In this document: one piece after another, positions 1 through 9,874 of the stretch
How the letters are laid out: each line of letters starts with the position of its first letter
How positions within the stretch are numbered: position 1 is the stretch's first letter
Assembly (NCBI RefSeq): GCF_014212355.1
Contig: NZ_JACKXD010000001.1
Location: 124,001 to 188,000, forward strand
DNA length: 64,000 bases
From: Halobellus ruber
Lineage (GTDB): Archaea > Halobacteriota > Halobacteria > Halobacteriales > Haloferacaceae
Reading direction: 5' to 3'
The notes under the pieces: generated by a model
What the model was told of the DNA's origin: nothing
What the model saw: only the letters and a program-made list of their open reading frames with translations
Database searches by the model: none
Position numbers and translations under genes: made by a program

Positions 1-155
1 AGAACGACGTGGTCGAGGAAGTCGAGTCGCGTTACGAGGTGTCGGTCGTGAGCGTCAACACGCAGGTGACACCGCAGGGCAAGAAGAAGGCGACCGTCCG
101 ACTCGGCGACGACGACGACGCACAGGAAGTCGCCTCGCGGATCGGGGTGTTCTAA
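1..155 (+). CDS. rpl23: Ribosomal protein uL23 (L23), 3' end only
   Basis: The window opens inside this gene. The frame starting at base 3 reads 50 codons to a TAA at 153-155 and ends in the residues SRIGVF. The motif VNTQVTPQGKKKATV followed by an acidic stretch and a short C-terminal helix is typical of archaeal uL23, a large-subunit protein at the polypeptide exit tunnel that contacts 23S rRNA. The uL2 start codon follows after a single base, so the two are in one operon. The identification rests on this short tail and on gene order (uL23-uL2-uS19 is conserved in archaea). Confidence 0.9.
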   Translation, partial: NDVVEEVESRYEVSVVSVNTQVTPQGKKKATVRLGDDDDAQEVASRIGVF

Positions 156-156
156 G

Positions 157-894
157 ATGGGACGACGAATCCAGGGGCAACGTCGCGGCCGCGGCACGTC
201 CACGTTCCGGGCGCCGTCGCACCGCTACAAGTCCGACCTCTCGCACAAGAAGGACGAATCGGACGACACCGTCTCCGGGACGGTCGTCGACATCGAACAC
301 GACCCCGCACGCAGCGCGCCGGTCGTCGCCGTCGAGTTCGAGGACGGCGACCAGCGGCTCGTGCTCGCGCCGGAAGGTGTCGCCGTCGGCGATTCCATCC
401 AGGTCGGGGTCAGCGCGGAGATCAAACCCGGCAACACGCTGCCGCTCGCGGAGATCCCCGAGGGCGTGCCGGTATGTAACATCGAGCGCCAGCCCGGCGA
501 CGGCGGGAAGTTCGCCCGCGCGTCGGGCACCAGCGCCCAGATCATCACCCACGACCGTCACGTGACGGCGGTGAAGCTGCCCTCGGGCCAGACCAAGCGG
601 CTGAACCCCGAGTGCCGCGCAACCGTCGGCGTGGTCGCGGGCGGCGGCCGAACCGAAAAGCCGTTCGTGAAGGCCGGCAAGAAGCACCACAAGATGAAAT
701 CACGCGGTACCAAGTGGCCCCGGGTCCGCGGGGTCGCCATGAACGCCGTCGACCACCCGTTCGGCGGCGGCGGCCGCCAGCACCCCGGACAGCCGAAGTC
801 CGTCTCGCGGGACGCCCCGCCGGGACGGAAGGTCGGCGACATCGCCTCGAAGCGAACCGGTCGCGGCGGCAAAGGAGGCAAGGACAACTCATGA
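157..894 (+). CDS. rpl2: Ribosomal protein uL2 (L2)
   Basis: This 245-residue protein of the large subunit binds 23S rRNA near the peptidyl transferase centre and helps subunit association. The start [13 protein letters not shown] is the archaeal form, and the length is normal for haloarchaea. The conserved late segment with [14 protein letters not shown] (around residues 190-205) and the basic tail SKRTGRGGK are clear; Phe replaces the second His of the usual VDHPHGGG, as I recall for other haloarchaeal L2 proteins. The stop overlaps the uS19 start as ATGA, which suggests translational coupling. Confidence 0.97.
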   Translation: MGRRIQGQRRGRGTSTFRAPSHRYKSDLSHKKDESDDTVSGTVVDIEHDPARSAPVVAVEFEDGDQRLVLAPEGVAVGDSIQVGVSAEIKPGNTLPLAEIPEGVPVCNIERQPGDGGKFARASGTSAQIITHDRHVTAVKLPSGQTKRLNPECRATVGVVAGGGRTEKPFVKAGKKHHKMKSRGTKWPRVRGVAMNAVDHPFGGGGRQHPGQPKSVSRDAPPGRKVGDIASKRTGRGGKGGKDNS

Positions 895-1313
895 GTTCCG
901 AATACCGAACCGGCCGCGAGGGTGAGTTCACCTACCGCGGCCACACGCTCGACGAGCTGCAGGAGATGTCGCTCGACGAGGTCGCGGAACTGCTCCCCGC
1001 ACGCCAGCGGCGAACCATCCAGCGAGGGCTCTCGGTCCAGCAGGAGAAGCTTCGGGAGCGCGCTCGGGAGGCCGGCGAACAGGAGACGGCCAACGACCCG
1101 ATCCGGACGCACCTCCGGGACATGCCGGTCCTGCCGGAGTTCGTCGACCTCACGTTCGAGGTCTACACCGGCCAGTCCTTCGAGCGCGTCCGCGTCGAAC
1201 CCGAAATGATCGGCCACTACCTGGGCGAGTTCCAACTGACACGGACGTCGGTGGAACACGGCCAGGCCGGCATCGGCGCGACCCGGTCCTCGAAGTTCGT
1301 GCCGCTCAAATAA
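891..1313 (+). CDS. rps19: Ribosomal protein uS19 (S19)
   Basis: This is a 140-residue small-subunit protein located in the 30S head, where it works with uS13 near the A and P sites. The start is the ATG at 891 that overlaps the uL2 stop; the frame is open further upstream, but that stretch is the shadow of uL2. The conserved pattern [19 protein letters not shown] and the ending [29 protein letters not shown]-type tail are archaeal uS19 signatures. The archaeal protein is longer than the bacterial one because of its N-terminal helical part ([12 protein letters not shown]). Confidence 0.96.
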   Translation: MSSEYRTGREGEFTYRGHTLDELQEMSLDEVAELLPARQRRTIQRGLSVQQEKLRERAREAGEQETANDPIRTHLRDMPVLPEFVDLTFEVYTGQSFERVRVEPEMIGHYLGEFQLTRTSVEHGQAGIGATRSSKFVPLK

Positions 1314-1316
1314 CCC

Positions 1317-1787
1317 ATGGGTATCAACTACAGCGTCGAGGCCGACCCGGAGACCACCGCCAAGGGGATGCTCCGCGATCGGCCCATCAGCCTGAAGCAC
1401 AGCAAGGCCATCGCACGGCAGATCAAGGGACGGACCGTCGCGGAGGCGCAGTCGTACCTCCAGGACGTCATCGATGAGGTCCAGTCGGTCCCGTTCAAGC
1501 AGCACAACTCCGGCGTCGGCCACCGGTCGGACATCGACGGGTGGGACGCGGGCCGCTACCCCGAGAAGGCCTCGAAGGCGTTCCTGGAGTTGCTGGAGAA
1601 CGTCGCCTCGAACGCCGACGAGCAGGGGTTCGACGGCGAGGAGATGGCGATCAAACACGTCGCCCCCCACAAGGTCGGCGAGCGCCAGGGCCGGAAGCCC
1701 CGGGCGTTCGGCAGCGCCGACCCGTGGAACACGCCGATCTGCGACGTCGAACTGATCATCGAGGAGCCCGAGGAGGTCGAAGCCTGA
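1317..1787 (+). CDS. rpl22: Ribosomal protein uL22 (L22)
   Basis: This 156-residue protein lines the exit tunnel of the large subunit through its long hairpin. [12 protein letters not shown] at the start and [19 protein letters not shown] followed by VPHHxH-like segments are those of archaeal uL22, as is the later [16 protein letters not shown]. It starts three bases after the uS19 stop. Its TGA shares one base with the uS3 start (TGATG at 1785-1789). Nothing unusual is seen. Confidence 0.96.
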   Translation: MGINYSVEADPETTAKGMLRDRPISLKHSKAIARQIKGRTVAEAQSYLQDVIDEVQSVPFKQHNSGVGHRSDIDGWDAGRYPEKASKAFLELLENVASNADEQGFDGEEMAIKHVAPHKVGERQGRKPRAFGSADPWNTPICDVELIIEEPEEVEA

Positions 1788-2695
1788 TGGCGGACGAACA
1801 CCAGTTCATCGAGGACGGCCTCCAGCGCTCCCAGATCGACGAGTTCTTCGCGGACGAACTCGGCCGAGCCGGCTACGGCGGGATGGACGTCGCGAAGACG
1901 CCGATGGGGACCCAGATCGTCCTCAAAGCCGAGAAGCCCGGCATGGTCATCGGCAAGGGCGGGAAGAACATCCGGAAGGTCACCAGCGAACTCGAGGAAC
2001 GGTTCGACCTCGACGACCCACAGATCGACGTCCAGGAGGTCGACGAGCCGGATCTCAACGCCCGCATCGTTGCGGACCGCCTGGCCAACGCCCTCGAACG
2101 AGGGTGGTACTTCCGGAAGGCGGGCCACACCACGATCGACCGGATTATGGAGGCCGGCGCGCTCGGCGCGGAGATCGTCCTGAGCGGGAAGGTAACCGGC
2201 GCCCGGTCGCGCGTCGAGAAGTTCAACCGCGGCTACATCAAGCACAACGGCGAGCCCGCCCAGGAGATCGTCGACGAGGGGCAGGGCGTCGCGGTGATGA
2301 AGCTCGGCACCATCGGGGTAACGGTCAAGATCATCCCGCCGGGTGCGGAGCTGCCCGACGACTTCGAGATCCGCGAGGACGTCGACGTCGAGCCCGTCGA
2401 GCAGGTCGCAGAAAGCGAGGGCGTCGAGGCCCTGCTCGAAGAGGAACCCGAGGAGGTCCCCGAGGCAGGTGCCGAGGACGACGAGGTCGAAGTCCCCGAC
2501 GAGACGCCCGAGGAGGTCATCGACGAGGACGTCGTCGAGGAGGTCATCGACGAGACCGAAGAGGAGCCGGTCGAAACGGGCGACAGCGATGACGACGACG
2601 AAGAGCCCGACCTCGACGACCTCGACGAGGACGTCGAGGCCGAGGCCGAGGAGCTCTTAGACGAGATGGAAGGCGAAGACGAGGAGGACGCCTGA
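1787..2695 (+). CDS. rps3: Ribosomal protein uS3 (S3) with long acidic tail
   Basis: This 302-residue small-subunit protein sits at the mRNA entry site. The type-2 KH domain is visible, with its loop [11 protein letters not shown] near residues 50-60, followed by the uS3 C-terminal domain ([16 protein letters not shown], then [15 protein letters not shown]). After about residue 205 comes an extension of nearly a hundred residues made almost only of Glu, Asp and Val, a usual haloarchaeal adaptation to high salt. The start was set at the ATG overlapping the uL22 stop because it gives the canonical [12 protein letters not shown] beginning; the open frame upstream is not conserved sequence. Confidence 0.96.
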   Translation: MADEHQFIEDGLQRSQIDEFFADELGRAGYGGMDVAKTPMGTQIVLKAEKPGMVIGKGGKNIRKVTSELEERFDLDDPQIDVQEVDEPDLNARIVADRLANALERGWYFRKAGHTTIDRIMEAGALGAEIVLSGKVTGARSRVEKFNRGYIKHNGEPAQEIVDEGQGVAVMKLGTIGVTVKIIPPGAELPDDFEIREDVDVEPVEQVAESEGVEALLEEEPEEVPEAGAEDDEVEVPDETPEEVIDEDVVEEVIDETEEEPVETGDSDDDDEEPDLDDLDEDVEAEAEELLDEMEGEDEEDA

Positions 2696-2697
2696 CG

Positions 2698-2910
2698 ATG
2701 GCGATTCTCTACCCCGAGGAGATCCGTGATATGACCGCCGCCGAGCGGGAGGCCGAACTCGAGGAGCTCGAGACGGAACTCCTGAACGCGCGGGCGGTCC
2801 AGGCCGCCGGTGGCGCGCCGGAGAACCCCGGCCGCGTCGGCGAGCTGAAACGGACGATCGCGCGGATCAAGACGATCCAGCAGGAAGAAGGCGACCTCGA
2901 CGAGAACTAA
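2698..2910 (+). CDS. rpl29: Ribosomal protein uL29 (L29)
   Basis: A 70-residue, mostly helical large-subunit protein near the tunnel exit, part of the docking site for signal recognition particle and chaperones. The pattern [20 protein letters not shown], then [16 protein letters not shown] and [13 protein letters not shown] is the normal two-helix hairpin of haloarchaeal L29. It follows uS3 by two bases and precedes the RNase P gene by nine bases. Confidence 0.96.
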   Translation: MAILYPEEIRDMTAAEREAELEELETELLNARAVQAAGGAPENPGRVGELKRTIARIKTIQQEEGDLDEN

Positions 2911-2919
2911 GTTACGACG

Positions 2920-3375
2920 ATGGCACTGACACCCGAGACACTCACGCGACACGAACTCAACGGCCTCCGCGTGGCCGTCGTCGACGCGCCCAACCCCGAC
3001 CTCGTCGGGACCGCTGGCCGCGTCGTCGGCGAGACGATGCGGACGCTGCGTGTCGCCGTCGAACCCAGCGCTCCGGGCGACGGAGCGAGCGACGCGTCCG
3101 TCGCGGCGTCCCGGGTGAAGCAGGTGCCCAAGCGGGGCTCGACGTTCGAGTTCGAGCTCCCACCGGGCGACGACCCCGAGTGCACAGATGAAGCCGCCGA
3201 CGTTGCGAAGGCGTCGGGGACCGCGTCCGAACTTCGGTCGGAAACTGCCAGCGGATTGGACGCTGGTCAGTCTGGCCGTTGCCAGGGCGCGGCCTACGTT
3301 ACGGTGGATGGCACACGGTTGCTCTCACGACCCGCACTGCGGACCGAGAAGCGAGGAGATTCACTATGGCGATAG
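2920..3375 (+). CDS. rnp1: RNase P protein component 1 (Rpp29/Pop4 family)
   Basis: This 151-residue protein is the archaeal homologue of Rpp29, which with Rpp21 supports substrate recognition by RNase P, the RNA enzyme that removes 5' leaders from tRNA precursors. The segment [31 protein letters not shown] matches the Sm-like barrel of the family, and [18 protein letters not shown] the later strands. A position between uL29 and uS17 is conserved in archaea. The last ten bases overlap the uS17 start. The C-terminal 50 residues are richer in Ser, Gly and Arg than the family core and look poorly conserved. Confidence 0.9.
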   Translation: MALTPETLTRHELNGLRVAVVDAPNPDLVGTAGRVVGETMRTLRVAVEPSAPGDGASDASVAASRVKQVPKRGSTFEFELPPGDDPECTDEAADVAKASGTASELRSETASGLDAGQSGRCQGAAYVTVDGTRLLSRPALRTEKRGDSLWR

Positions 3376-3692
3376 GACTGAACGTAGAAGAACCGGAGGA
3401 GCCGTGCTCCGACGCGAACTGTCCGTTCCACGGGACGCTTTCCGTGCGCGGACAGACGCTCGAAGGAACGGTGGCCTCCACAGATATGGAGAAAACCGTC
3501 GTTGTGGAGCGTGAATACGACGTTCACGTGCCCAAGTACGACCGCTACATGAAGCGGCGTAGTCGCATTCCGGCCCACGCACCACCGTGTGTGGACCTCG
3601 CGGAGGGCGACACGGTACGCATCGCGGAGACCCGACCGCTGTCGAAGACCAAGGCGCACGTCGTGGTCGAGACCCTCGGAGGTGACGCGTGA
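3366..3692 (+). CDS. rps17: Ribosomal protein uS17 (S17)
   Basis: A 108-residue small-subunit protein with an OB fold that binds 16S rRNA helix 11 and helps early assembly. [23 protein letters not shown] is the archaeal N-terminus and carries a Cys pair and a His; the core is [18 protein letters not shown] and the exit motif is [20 protein letters not shown]. The start at 3366 was chosen by this N-terminus; a longer open frame upstream lies inside the RNase P gene. The stop shares its last base with the uL14 start. Confidence 0.95.
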   Translation: MAIGLNVEEPEEPCSDANCPFHGTLSVRGQTLEGTVASTDMEKTVVVEREYDVHVPKYDRYMKRRSRIPAHAPPCVDLAEGDTVRIAETRPLSKTKAHVVVETLGGDA

Positions 3693-4090
3693 TGGAGGCA
3701 CTCAAAGCCGACGTCACGAAGGGCCTCGAACGGGGCTCGCTCATCACCTGCGCGGACAACACTGGCGCACGCCAGTTGAAGGTAATCAGCGTGAAGGGCT
3801 CCGGCGGAACCAAGAACCGACACCCCAAAGCGGGCATCGGCGACCAGATCACCGTCTCGGTGACCAAAGGGACGCCCGAGATGCGCCGCCAGGTGCTCCA
3901 GGCCGTCGTCGTCCGCCAGCGGAAGCCGATCCGCCGGCCGGACGGGACGCGCGTGAAGTTCGAGGACAACGCCGGCGTCATCATCGACGAGATGGAGGAG
4001 CCGCGCGGGACCGAGATCAAGGGCCCCGTCGCGCGTGAGGTTGCAGAGCGCTTCGGGAGCATCGCATCCACGGCGACGATGATCGTATAG
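3692..4090 (+). CDS. rpl14: Ribosomal protein uL14 (L14)
   Basis: A 132-residue subunit-interface protein of the 50S particle, and the site where anti-association factors dock. Conserved stretches are [39 protein letters not shown] and [17 protein letters not shown], ending in [13 protein letters not shown] as in other haloarchaea. A GTG directly before the ATG could add one residue, but the ATG matches the family start. It is followed by uL24 after one base. Confidence 0.97.
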   Translation: MEALKADVTKGLERGSLITCADNTGARQLKVISVKGSGGTKNRHPKAGIGDQITVSVTKGTPEMRRQVLQAVVVRQRKPIRRPDGTRVKFEDNAGVIIDEMEEPRGTEIKGPVAREVAERFGSIASTATMIV

Positions 4091-4091
4091 T

Positions 4092-4448
4092 ATGAGTGAA
4101 CAACCACGCAAACAGCGAAACCAGAAACGAAACGCGCCGCTGCACGAGCGGCAGAACGAGGTCCGTGCGACCCTCTCGGAGGACCTCCGCGAGGAGTACG
4201 GCCAGCGGAACGTCCGGGTCAACGCCGGGGACACCGTCGAGGTGCTCCGCGGCGACGACGCCGGCACCGAGGCCGAGGTTCTCACGGTCGACCTCCGGGA
4301 TACGGTTGTTCACGTCGAGGACGTGACCGTCGAGAAGGCCGACGGGGAGGAGGTCCCCCGGCCGCTCGACGCGTCGAACCTCCGCGTGACGGATCTGGAC
4401 CTCGAGGACGACCGCCGCAAGGAGCGGCTCGAGGAGGACACCGAATGA
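4092..4448 (+). CDS. rpl24: Ribosomal protein uL24 (L24)
   Basis: A 118-residue large-subunit protein that starts 50S assembly by binding the 5' end of 23S rRNA. The KOW motif is visible in [38 protein letters not shown] (about residues 40-80). The basic N-terminus [15 protein letters not shown] and the acidic tail are usual for haloarchaea. Its last four bases overlap the start of eS4 (ATGA at 4445-4448). Confidence 0.96.
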   Translation: MSEQPRKQRNQKRNAPLHERQNEVRATLSEDLREEYGQRNVRVNAGDTVEVLRGDDAGTEAEVLTVDLRDTVVHVEDVTVEKADGEEVPRPLDASNLRVTDLDLEDDRRKERLEEDTE

Positions 4449-5209
4449 CCCGACATCAGAAGCGACTCTCGGCACCGAACGCCTGGCCCGTCGAGCGGAA
4501 GACGGCCACGTTCACCGTCAAGGCCGGCGCGGGCCCGCACGGGGAGGCAGGGGTTCCCCTGGTCGTCCTGCTGCGGGACGTGCTCGGCTACGTCGACTCG
4601 ACGAAGGAGGCGCGCTACGCCCTCAACGAGGGGTCGGTCCTCGTCAACGGCGACGCCGTCTCCGACGAGCAGCGCCCGGTGGGGATGTTCGACATCCTCG
4701 CGTTCACCGAGCGCGAAGAGTACTACCGCGTCTTCCCCCAGGAGGGCGGCCGCCTGGCACTGACGCCGATCGACGCCGAGGCCGCGGGCAGCCGCCTCGG
4801 GAAGATCGTCGGCAAACGGCAGGTCGCCGGCGGCGCCACCCAGTTGACGCTGCACGACGGCGAGAACGTCCGGCTCGAGGACGCCGACGTCGACTACGAC
4901 ACGAAGGACTCGCTGGTCGTCGACAACGATTCCGGCGAGATCGTCGCGCACTTCCCCTACGAGGAGGGTGCCTTAGTGACCGCGGTCGACGGGTCGCACT
5001 CGGGGGACATCGGCCGGATCGACGAGATCACCGTCACCGCCGGTAGCGGCGACAACACCGTCACCGTCGACACGGACGACGGCGCCTTCGAGACGATCGA
5101 GGAGTACGTCGTGGTCATCGACGAGCAGTTCGTCGACGGCGAGGAAGCGGACGAGGCGTCCGCTGACGCGGACGAAGCAGAGTCCGCCGACGGAGGTGAC
5201 GACGAATGA
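4445..5209 (+). CDS. rps4e: Ribosomal protein eS4 (S4e)
   Basis: A 254-residue small-subunit protein found only in archaea and eukaryotes. The order is an N-terminal [18 protein letters not shown], an S4-like RNA-binding fold ([37 protein letters not shown]), a central S4e domain and a KOW-like part ([14 protein letters not shown]). The last 30 residues are a repetitive acidic tail ([19 protein letters not shown]), a salt adaptation. It is coupled to uL24 upstream and uL5 downstream through ATGA overlaps. Confidence 0.95.
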   Translation: MTRHQKRLSAPNAWPVERKTATFTVKAGAGPHGEAGVPLVVLLRDVLGYVDSTKEARYALNEGSVLVNGDAVSDEQRPVGMFDILAFTEREEYYRVFPQEGGRLALTPIDAEAAGSRLGKIVGKRQVAGGATQLTLHDGENVRLEDADVDYDTKDSLVVDNDSGEIVAHFPYEEGALVTAVDGSHSGDIGRIDEITVTAGSGDNTVTVDTDDGAFETIEEYVVVIDEQFVDGEEADEASADADEAESADGGDDE

Positions 5210-5730
5210 GCGAGTCGTTCCACGAGATGCGCGAGCCGCAGATCGAGAAGGTCGTCGTCCACATGGGCGTCGGCGAGGGCGGTCGCGAACTCGCGAACGC
5301 CGAGGAGATCTTAGAGGAGATCGCCGGCCAGGAGGCGGTCCGGACGACCGCCACCCGCGCCGCCACGCAGTTCGGGGCTCGGACGGGGGACCCGGTCGGC
5401 GCGAAGGTCACCCTTCGCGGCGACGCGGCCCACGAGTTCTTAGAGACCGCGCTGGCCTTCACGGACCTCTCCGCCGGGCAGTTCGACGACACCGGGAACT
5501 TCAGTTTCGGCGTCGAGGAACACACCGAGTTCCCCTCCCAGGAGTACGACCCCCAGATCGGGATCTACGGCCTGGACGTGACGGTCAACCTCACGCGACC
5601 CGGCTACCGGGTCACAAAGCGCGACAAGGCCTCGCGGTCGATCCCGTCGAGCCACCGGCTGACGCCGGAGGACGCGGTCGCGTTCATCGAGGAGACGTTC
5701 GACGTCGACATCGCGGAGGACACAGAATGA
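5206..5730 (+). CDS. rpl5: Ribosomal protein uL5 (L5)
   Basis: A 174-residue central-protuberance protein that binds 5S rRNA and contacts the P-site t[26 protein letters not shown] and [34 protein letters not shown] are the archaeal family signatures, and [18 protein letters not shown] lies between them. The length is normal. It starts with an ATGA overlap on eS4 and ends with an ATGA overlap on uS14. Confidence 0.97.
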   Translation: MSESFHEMREPQIEKVVVHMGVGEGGRELANAEEILEEIAGQEAVRTTATRAATQFGARTGDPVGAKVTLRGDAAHEFLETALAFTDLSAGQFDDTGNFSFGVEEHTEFPSQEYDPQIGIYGLDVTVNLTRPGYRVTKRDKASRSIPSSHRLTPEDAVAFIEETFDVDIAEDTE

Positions 5731-5903
5731 GCGAATCAGAAGCAGAAGCGACGGGCGAACACGCCACTCGCCGCACGGGGCAGAACCACGAGTGTCGACG
5801 GTGTGGCCGCAACCAGGGCCTCGTCGGCAAGTACGACATCTACCTGTGCCGGCAGTGTTTCCGTGAGGTCGCCCGCGAGATGGGATTCAAGAAGTACCGA
5901 TAG
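5727..5903 (+). CDS. rps14: Ribosomal protein uS14 (S14), zinc form
   Basis: A 58-residue protein of the 30S head. Two CxxC pairs are present, [10 protein letters not shown] near residues 21-26 and LCRQC near residues 39-43, so it is the zinc-binding (C+) form normal in archaea. The ending [13 protein letters not shown] is conserved. It overlaps the uL5 stop by four bases and precedes uS8 by one base. The N-terminal 15 residues ([15 protein letters not shown]) are an acidic haloarchaeal extension. Confidence 0.95.
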   Translation: MSESEAEATGEHATRRTGQNHECRRCGRNQGLVGKYDIYLCRQCFREVAREMGFKKYR

Positions 5904-5904
5904 T

Positions 5905-6297
5905 ATGGCAGGAAACGATCCACTGGCGGACGCGCTCGCAGGCGTCGACAACGCCGAGAGCGTCGGCCACCTGTCCCACGAGATACAGCCCGCCTCGAAC
6001 GTCATCGGCTCCGTCCTCGAGGTCTTCTACGACCGCGGGTACATCGGCGGCTTCGAGTTCGTCGACGACGGCAAGGCCGGCCGCTTCGAGGTCGAACTGA
6101 ACGGCGCAATCAACGAGTGTGGCGTCGTCAAGCCCCGCTATTCGGCGGGCGCAGACGAGTTCGAGCAGTGGGAGAAGCGATACCTCCCCGCCCGCGACTA
6201 CGGGACGCTCATCGTCACGACGAGCCACGGCGTGATGAGCCACTACGACGCCCGCGAGGCGGGCGTCGGCGGCCAGGTAATCGCCTACGTGTACTGA
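5905..6297 (+). CDS. rps8: Ribosomal protein uS8 (S8)
   Basis: A 130-residue primary rRNA-binding protein of the small-subunit platform. MAGNDPLADALAGVDNAESVGH is the haloarchaeal start, and the C-terminal DYGTLIVTTSHGVMSHYDAREAGVGGQVIAYVY contains the conserved STSxGVMxxxxAR-type rRNA contact. It follows uS14 closely and precedes uL6 by two bases. Confidence 0.97.
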   Translation: MAGNDPLADALAGVDNAESVGHLSHEIQPASNVIGSVLEVFYDRGYIGGFEFVDDGKAGRFEVELNGAINECGVVKPRYSAGADEFEQWEKRYLPARDYGTLIVTTSHGVMSHYDAREAGVGGQVIAYVY

Positions 6298-6299
6298 CA

Positions 6300-6836
6300 A
6301 TGACGGGAACAGCAATCGAGATTCCGGACGAGGTCTCCGCCGAGGTGTCCAACCTCGATCTGACGGTCGAGGGGCCGAACGGCAGCGTCACGCGGACGCT
6401 GTGGTACCCCTCCGTGAGCGTCAGCGTCGAGGACGGCGACGTCGTCATCACGACCGACGCGGACGACGCCAAGACGAACGCCACCGTCGGGACCTTCGAG
6501 AGCCACGTGTCGAACATGATCCACGGGGTCACCGAAGGCTGGGAGTACGAGATGGAAGTCTACTACGCCCACTTCCCGATGCAGGTGAACGTCGAGGGCG
6601 ACGAGGTCGTCATCGAGAACTTCCTCGGGGAGCGCTCCGAGCGACGGACGCCCGTCCGCGGAGACACTGAGGTACAGGTCGACGGCGAGGTGGTCACCCT
6701 GAGCGGTCCATCGAAGGAGGACGTCGGGCAGACCGCCGCCGACATCGAACAGCTCACCCGCGTGACCGACAAGGACAACCGCGTCTTCCAGGACGGGGTC
6801 TACATCACGCAGAAACCCCAGACGGGAGGTGCCTGA
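6300..6836 (+). CDS. rpl6: Ribosomal protein uL6 (L6)
   Basis: A 178-residue protein near the GTPase-associated centre of the 50S subunit. It is made of two related domains, an internal duplication typical of the family: residues 1-80 (IEIPDEVSAEVSNLDLTVEGPNGSVTR) and 85-178 (AHFPMQVNVEGDEVVIENFLGERSERRT). The ending with ITQKPQTGGA is close to other haloarchaeal L6 proteins. ATG 6300 lies just after the uS8 stop. It is followed after three bases by eL32. Confidence 0.96.
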   Translation: MTGTAIEIPDEVSAEVSNLDLTVEGPNGSVTRTLWYPSVSVSVEDGDVVITTDADDAKTNATVGTFESHVSNMIHGVTEGWEYEMEVYYAHFPMQVNVEGDEVVIENFLGERSERRTPVRGDTEVQVDGEVVTLSGPSKEDVGQTAADIEQLTRVTDKDNRVFQDGVYITQKPQTGGA

Positions 6837-6839
6837 TCG

Positions 6840-7748
6840 ATGTCCGACGACGAACCAACCGAGAACGACGACACGGAGGAACTCGAGGGCGTCGACGACG
6901 TCGACGAGACGGAAGCGACCGAGGAGGTCGCGGACGAGACCGAAGACGTCGACGAGACCGAAGACGTCGACGAGACCGAAGACGTCGACGAAGCTGTGGA
7001 GGCCGGCGAGCCCGACGACAGCGACGACGCCGAGGGGACGGACGTGGACGACGGCGACGAACTCACCTCGCTGGCGGACATCAGCGGCGTCGGCCCCTCG
7101 AAGGCCGACGCGTTGCGGGCGGCCGGCTACGAGTCGATCGACGACGTGAAGGCCGCGAGCCAGGCGGAGCTGTCGGACGTCGACGGGGTCGGCAACGCCC
7201 TGGCGGCCCGGATCAAGGCCGACGTCGGCGGCCTCGAGGTCTCCGAGGAGACCGAGGCCGAGGTCGAAGACGAGAGCGCCGAGGAAGACGAAGACGAGGC
7301 CGTCGAGACGGAGCTCCGTCCCCGCGGCCACGCCGACAAGACGCCCGACCTCGACGACGAGACGGCGCGGGCGCTCGCACAGAAGCACCGCGAGGGCAAA
7401 CCCGCGTTCCGTCGCCAGAAGTACCACGCCAAGAAGCGCGTGCCCGAATCGTGGCGGAAACCCCGCGGCAACCTCTCGAAGCAGCGCCGGGGAATCAAGG
7501 GCAAAGGCGCGATGGTCGAGGCGGGCTTCCGCTCGCCGACGGCCGCCCGCGGCCTGCATCCGTCCGGCTTCGAGGAGGTCCACGTCCACAACGTGGACGA
7601 CCTCGAGGGCGTCGACGGCGACACCCAGGCCGTCCGCATCGACTCGAAGGTCGGTGCACGGAAGCGCGAGCGAATCGAAGAGGTCGCCGAAGAGGAGGAA
7701 ATCCGCGTCCTCAACCCCACATACGTCGAAGTGGAGGTCGAAGAATGA
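6840..7748 (+). CDS. rpl32e: Ribosomal protein eL32 (L32e) with N-terminal helix-hairpin-helix domain
   Basis: A 302-residue protein. The true L32e domain is the C-terminal half, from about residue 165 ([24 protein letters not shown]) to the end. In front lies a very acidic region (residues 1-75) with the hexapeptide DETEDV repeated three times, then a helix-hairpin-helix segment ([20 protein letters not shown] and [15 protein letters not shown], residues 80-125) of the DNA- or RNA-binding kind. Such an extended L32e is known in haloarchaea. The DNA of the acidic repeat (about 6,940-6,995) repeats with an 18-base period. It is coupled to eL19 by an ATGA overlap. Confidence 0.95.
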   Translation: MSDDEPTENDDTEELEGVDDVDETEATEEVADETEDVDETEDVDETEDVDEAVEAGEPDDSDDAEGTDVDDGDELTSLADISGVGPSKADALRAAGYESIDDVKAASQAELSDVDGVGNALAARIKADVGGLEVSEETEAEVEDESAEEDEDEAVETELRPRGHADKTPDLDDETARALAQKHREGKPAFRRQKYHAKKRVPESWRKPRGNLSKQRRGIKGKGAMVEAGFRSPTAARGLHPSGFEEVHVHNVDDLEGVDGDTQAVRIDSKVGARKRERIEEVAEEEEIRVLNPTYVEVEVEE

Positions 7749-8206
7749 CGAACCTACGAGCACAGAAACGAATGGCCGCAGACGTCCTCGACGTGGGCAA
7801 GGACCGTGTCTGGTTCGATCCCGACGAGCAGTCGGAGATCGCCGACGCGATCACCCGCGAGGACATCCGCGATCTGGTCGACCAGGGAGTCATCCGCGCG
7901 GAGGACGCGAAGGGCAACTCCAAGGGTCGGGCCCGCGAGCGCGCCGAGAAGCGCAGCTACGGCCACCGGACGGGCGCCGGCACCCGCAAGGGCAAATCCG
8001 GCGGCCGGAAGGCGGAGAAGGACGAATGGGTCAGCCGCATCCGCGCCCAGCGCCGTCGTCTGAAGGAACTGCGCGACGACGGCCCGCTCACCCCGACGCA
8101 GTACCGCGAAGCGTACAACAAGGCGTCGGGCGGCGAGTTCGAGGACGTGGCGCGGCTCGAAGCGTACCTGCGGAACGAACACGACATCGATACGGAGACA
8201 GCATAA
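7745..8206 (+). CDS. rpl19e: Ribosomal protein eL19 (L19e)
   Basis: A 153-residue, mostly helical large-subunit protein of archaea and eukaryotes that forms an inter-subunit bridge. [25 protein letters not shown], then the basic loop [27 protein letters not shown] and the [22 protein letters not shown] region are family hallmarks. It starts in an ATGA overlap with eL32 and shares one base with the uL18 start. Confidence 0.96.
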   Translation: MTNLRAQKRMAADVLDVGKDRVWFDPDEQSEIADAITREDIRDLVDQGVIRAEDAKGNSKGRARERAEKRSYGHRTGAGTRKGKSGGRKAEKDEWVSRIRAQRRRLKELRDDGPLTPTQYREAYNKASGGEFEDVARLEAYLRNEHDIDTETA

Positions 8207-8760
8207 TGGCAACAGGACCACGCTACACGGTGCCGATGCGACGTCGGCGCGAGGTCCGGACGGACTACCACCAGAGGTTGCGCCTGCTGAAATCGGGCAA
8301 ACCCCGCCTCGTTGCTCGCGTGAGCAACAACCACGTCAGGGCGCAGCTGATCACCCCCGGACCGGACGGAGACGAAACGCACGCGGCCGCCTCCAGCGAG
8401 GAGCTCGGAGAGTACGGCTGGGAGGCCCCCACGGGGAACCTGCCCAGCGCGTACCTCACGGGTTTCCTCGCCGGAACCCGCGCCGTCGACGCCGGCCTCG
8501 CGGAGGCCGTCCTCGACATCGGACTCAACACCGCGACGCCCGGCAACAAGGTGTTCGCGGTCCAGGAAGGAGCGATCGACGCTGGCCTCGATATCCCCCA
8601 CAACGACTCGGTACTCGCCGAGTGGCCACGTAACCGCGGCGAGCACATCGCCGACTACGCCGAGCAACTCGACGAGCCGCTGTACAGCGGGGACTTCGAC
8701 GCCACGAACCTCCCGGAGCACTTCGACGACGTGCTCGGGCGACTACAGGAGGACGTATGA
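8206..8760 (+). CDS. rpl18: Ribosomal protein uL18 (L18)
   Basis: A 184-residue 5S rRNA-binding protein of the central protuberance. [22 protein letters not shown] at the start and [22 protein letters not shown] are archaeal L18 signatures; the middle contains [25 protein letters not shown]. The length is usual for archaea, where the protein is longer than in bacteria. It overlaps eL19 by one base and uS5 by four. Confidence 0.96.
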   Translation: MATGPRYTVPMRRRREVRTDYHQRLRLLKSGKPRLVARVSNNHVRAQLITPGPDGDETHAAASSEELGEYGWEAPTGNLPSAYLTGFLAGTRAVDAGLAEAVLDIGLNTATPGNKVFAVQEGAIDAGLDIPHNDSVLAEWPRNRGEHIADYAEQLDEPLYSGDFDATNLPEHFDDVLGRLQEDV

Positions 8761-9410
8761 GCCAACGCAACAACGACGGCTGGACGCCGCGAACGCGGCT
8801 CGGCCGAATGGTACAGGACGGCGACGTGACGTCGATGGAACAGGCCTTAGAGACCGGTCTCCCGCTGAAGGAGCCGGAGCTCGTCGACCAGCTCCTGCCG
8901 GGGCTGGACGACGAGGTGCTCGACATCAACATGGTCCAGCGGATGACCGACTCCGGCCGCCGGGTGAAGTTCCGGTGTGTTGTCGCGATCGGCAACCGCG
9001 ACGGGTTCCTCGGGTACGCCGAGGGCCGCGACGACCAGGTCGGCTCCGCGATCCAGAAGGCGATCGACGTCGCGAAGCTGAACATCATCTCGGTGGACCG
9101 CGGCTCCGGCTCGTGGGAGGACTCGGCCGGCGGCGTGAACTCCCTGACCCGGAAGGCCGAGGGGAAAGCCGGCTCGGTCACCGTCGAGATCATCCCCGCC
9201 CCGCAGGGGCTGGGGCTGGCGGCGGCGCCGACCGTCCGCAACATCCTCGAACTCGCGGGCGTCGAGGACGCCTGGACCCGCTCGAACGGGAACACCCGGA
9301 CGACGGTCAACCTCGCGAAGGCGACGTACAACGCCCTGCAGAACGCCTCCCAATCGCGGACCCCGCGGCGCGCGGCGGCCAAACAGCGCGAAGCGGAGGT
9401 CGAGGAGTGA
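8757..9410 (+). CDS. rps5: Ribosomal protein uS5 (S5)
   Basis: A 217-residue small-subunit protein important for decoding fidelity and mRNA unwinding. The double-stranded-RNA-binding-like N-domain has [29 protein letters not shown] (around residues 75-103), and the C-domain has [38 protein letters not shown]. It is coupled to uL18 and uL30 by overlaps. Confidence 0.97.
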   Translation: MSQRNNDGWTPRTRLGRMVQDGDVTSMEQALETGLPLKEPELVDQLLPGLDDEVLDINMVQRMTDSGRRVKFRCVVAIGNRDGFLGYAEGRDDQVGSAIQKAIDVAKLNIISVDRGSGSWEDSAGGVNSLTRKAEGKAGSVTVEIIPAPQGLGLAAAPTVRNILELAGVEDAWTRSNGNTRTTVNLAKATYNALQNASQSRTPRRAAAKQREAEVEE

Positions 9411-9874
9411 TGCAGGCGATCGTCCAGATCCGCGGCGAAGTGAATATGAGTGGCGACGTCCACGACACGCTCAAGATGCTCAACATCCACCGCGTGAACC
9501 ACTGCGCGTTCGTCCCCGAGACGGAGACGTACCGCGGGATGATCACGAAAGTGAACGACTACGTCGCTCACGGCGAGCCGAGCGTCGACGCCGTCGAGAC
9601 GGTGCTCTCGACGCGCGCGGAGCCCGCGGAGGGCGACGCCGAGGTCGACGAGGCGTGGCTGGCCGAGCACACCGATTACGACGACTTCGAGTCGCTCGCG
9701 GCGGCGCTCGTCGACGAGGAGACGACCCTGCGGGAGCAGGGCCTCTCGCCGGCGCTCCGGCTCCACCCGCCGCGGGGCGGGCACCGCGGCCAGAAGCATC
9801 CGACCACCGAGGGCGGACAGCTCGGGAAGCACAGTACCGAGGCGATCGACGAACTCCTGGAGGCGATGCGATGA
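9410..9874 (+). CDS. rpl30: Ribosomal protein uL30 (L30), long archaeal form
   Basis: A 154-residue large-subunit protein; bacterial L30 is only about 60 residues, and the C-terminal extension is typical of archaea and eukaryotes. The N-terminal core [38 protein letters not shown] is clear, followed by RGMITKVNDYVAHGEPS. The tail LHPPRGGHRGQKHPTTEGGQLGKH is the conserved basic segment. Start and stop overlap uS5 and uL15. Confidence 0.95.
   Translation: MQAIVQIRGEVNMSGDVHDTLKMLNIHRVNHCAFVPETETYRGMITKVNDYVAHGEPSVDAVETVLSTRAEPAEGDAEVDEAWLAEHTDYDDFESLAAALVDEETTLREQGLSPALRLHPPRGGHRGQKHPTTEGGQLGKHSTEAIDELLEAMR

Noticed and set aside
558-1670. Long antisense open frame (370 codons) under uL2-uL22
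   Set aside because: It is a shadow caused by high GC and the third-position bias of the ribosomal genes on the other strand. Similar long antisense frames occur throughout the window (for example 10,402-11,811 and 20,921-22,522).
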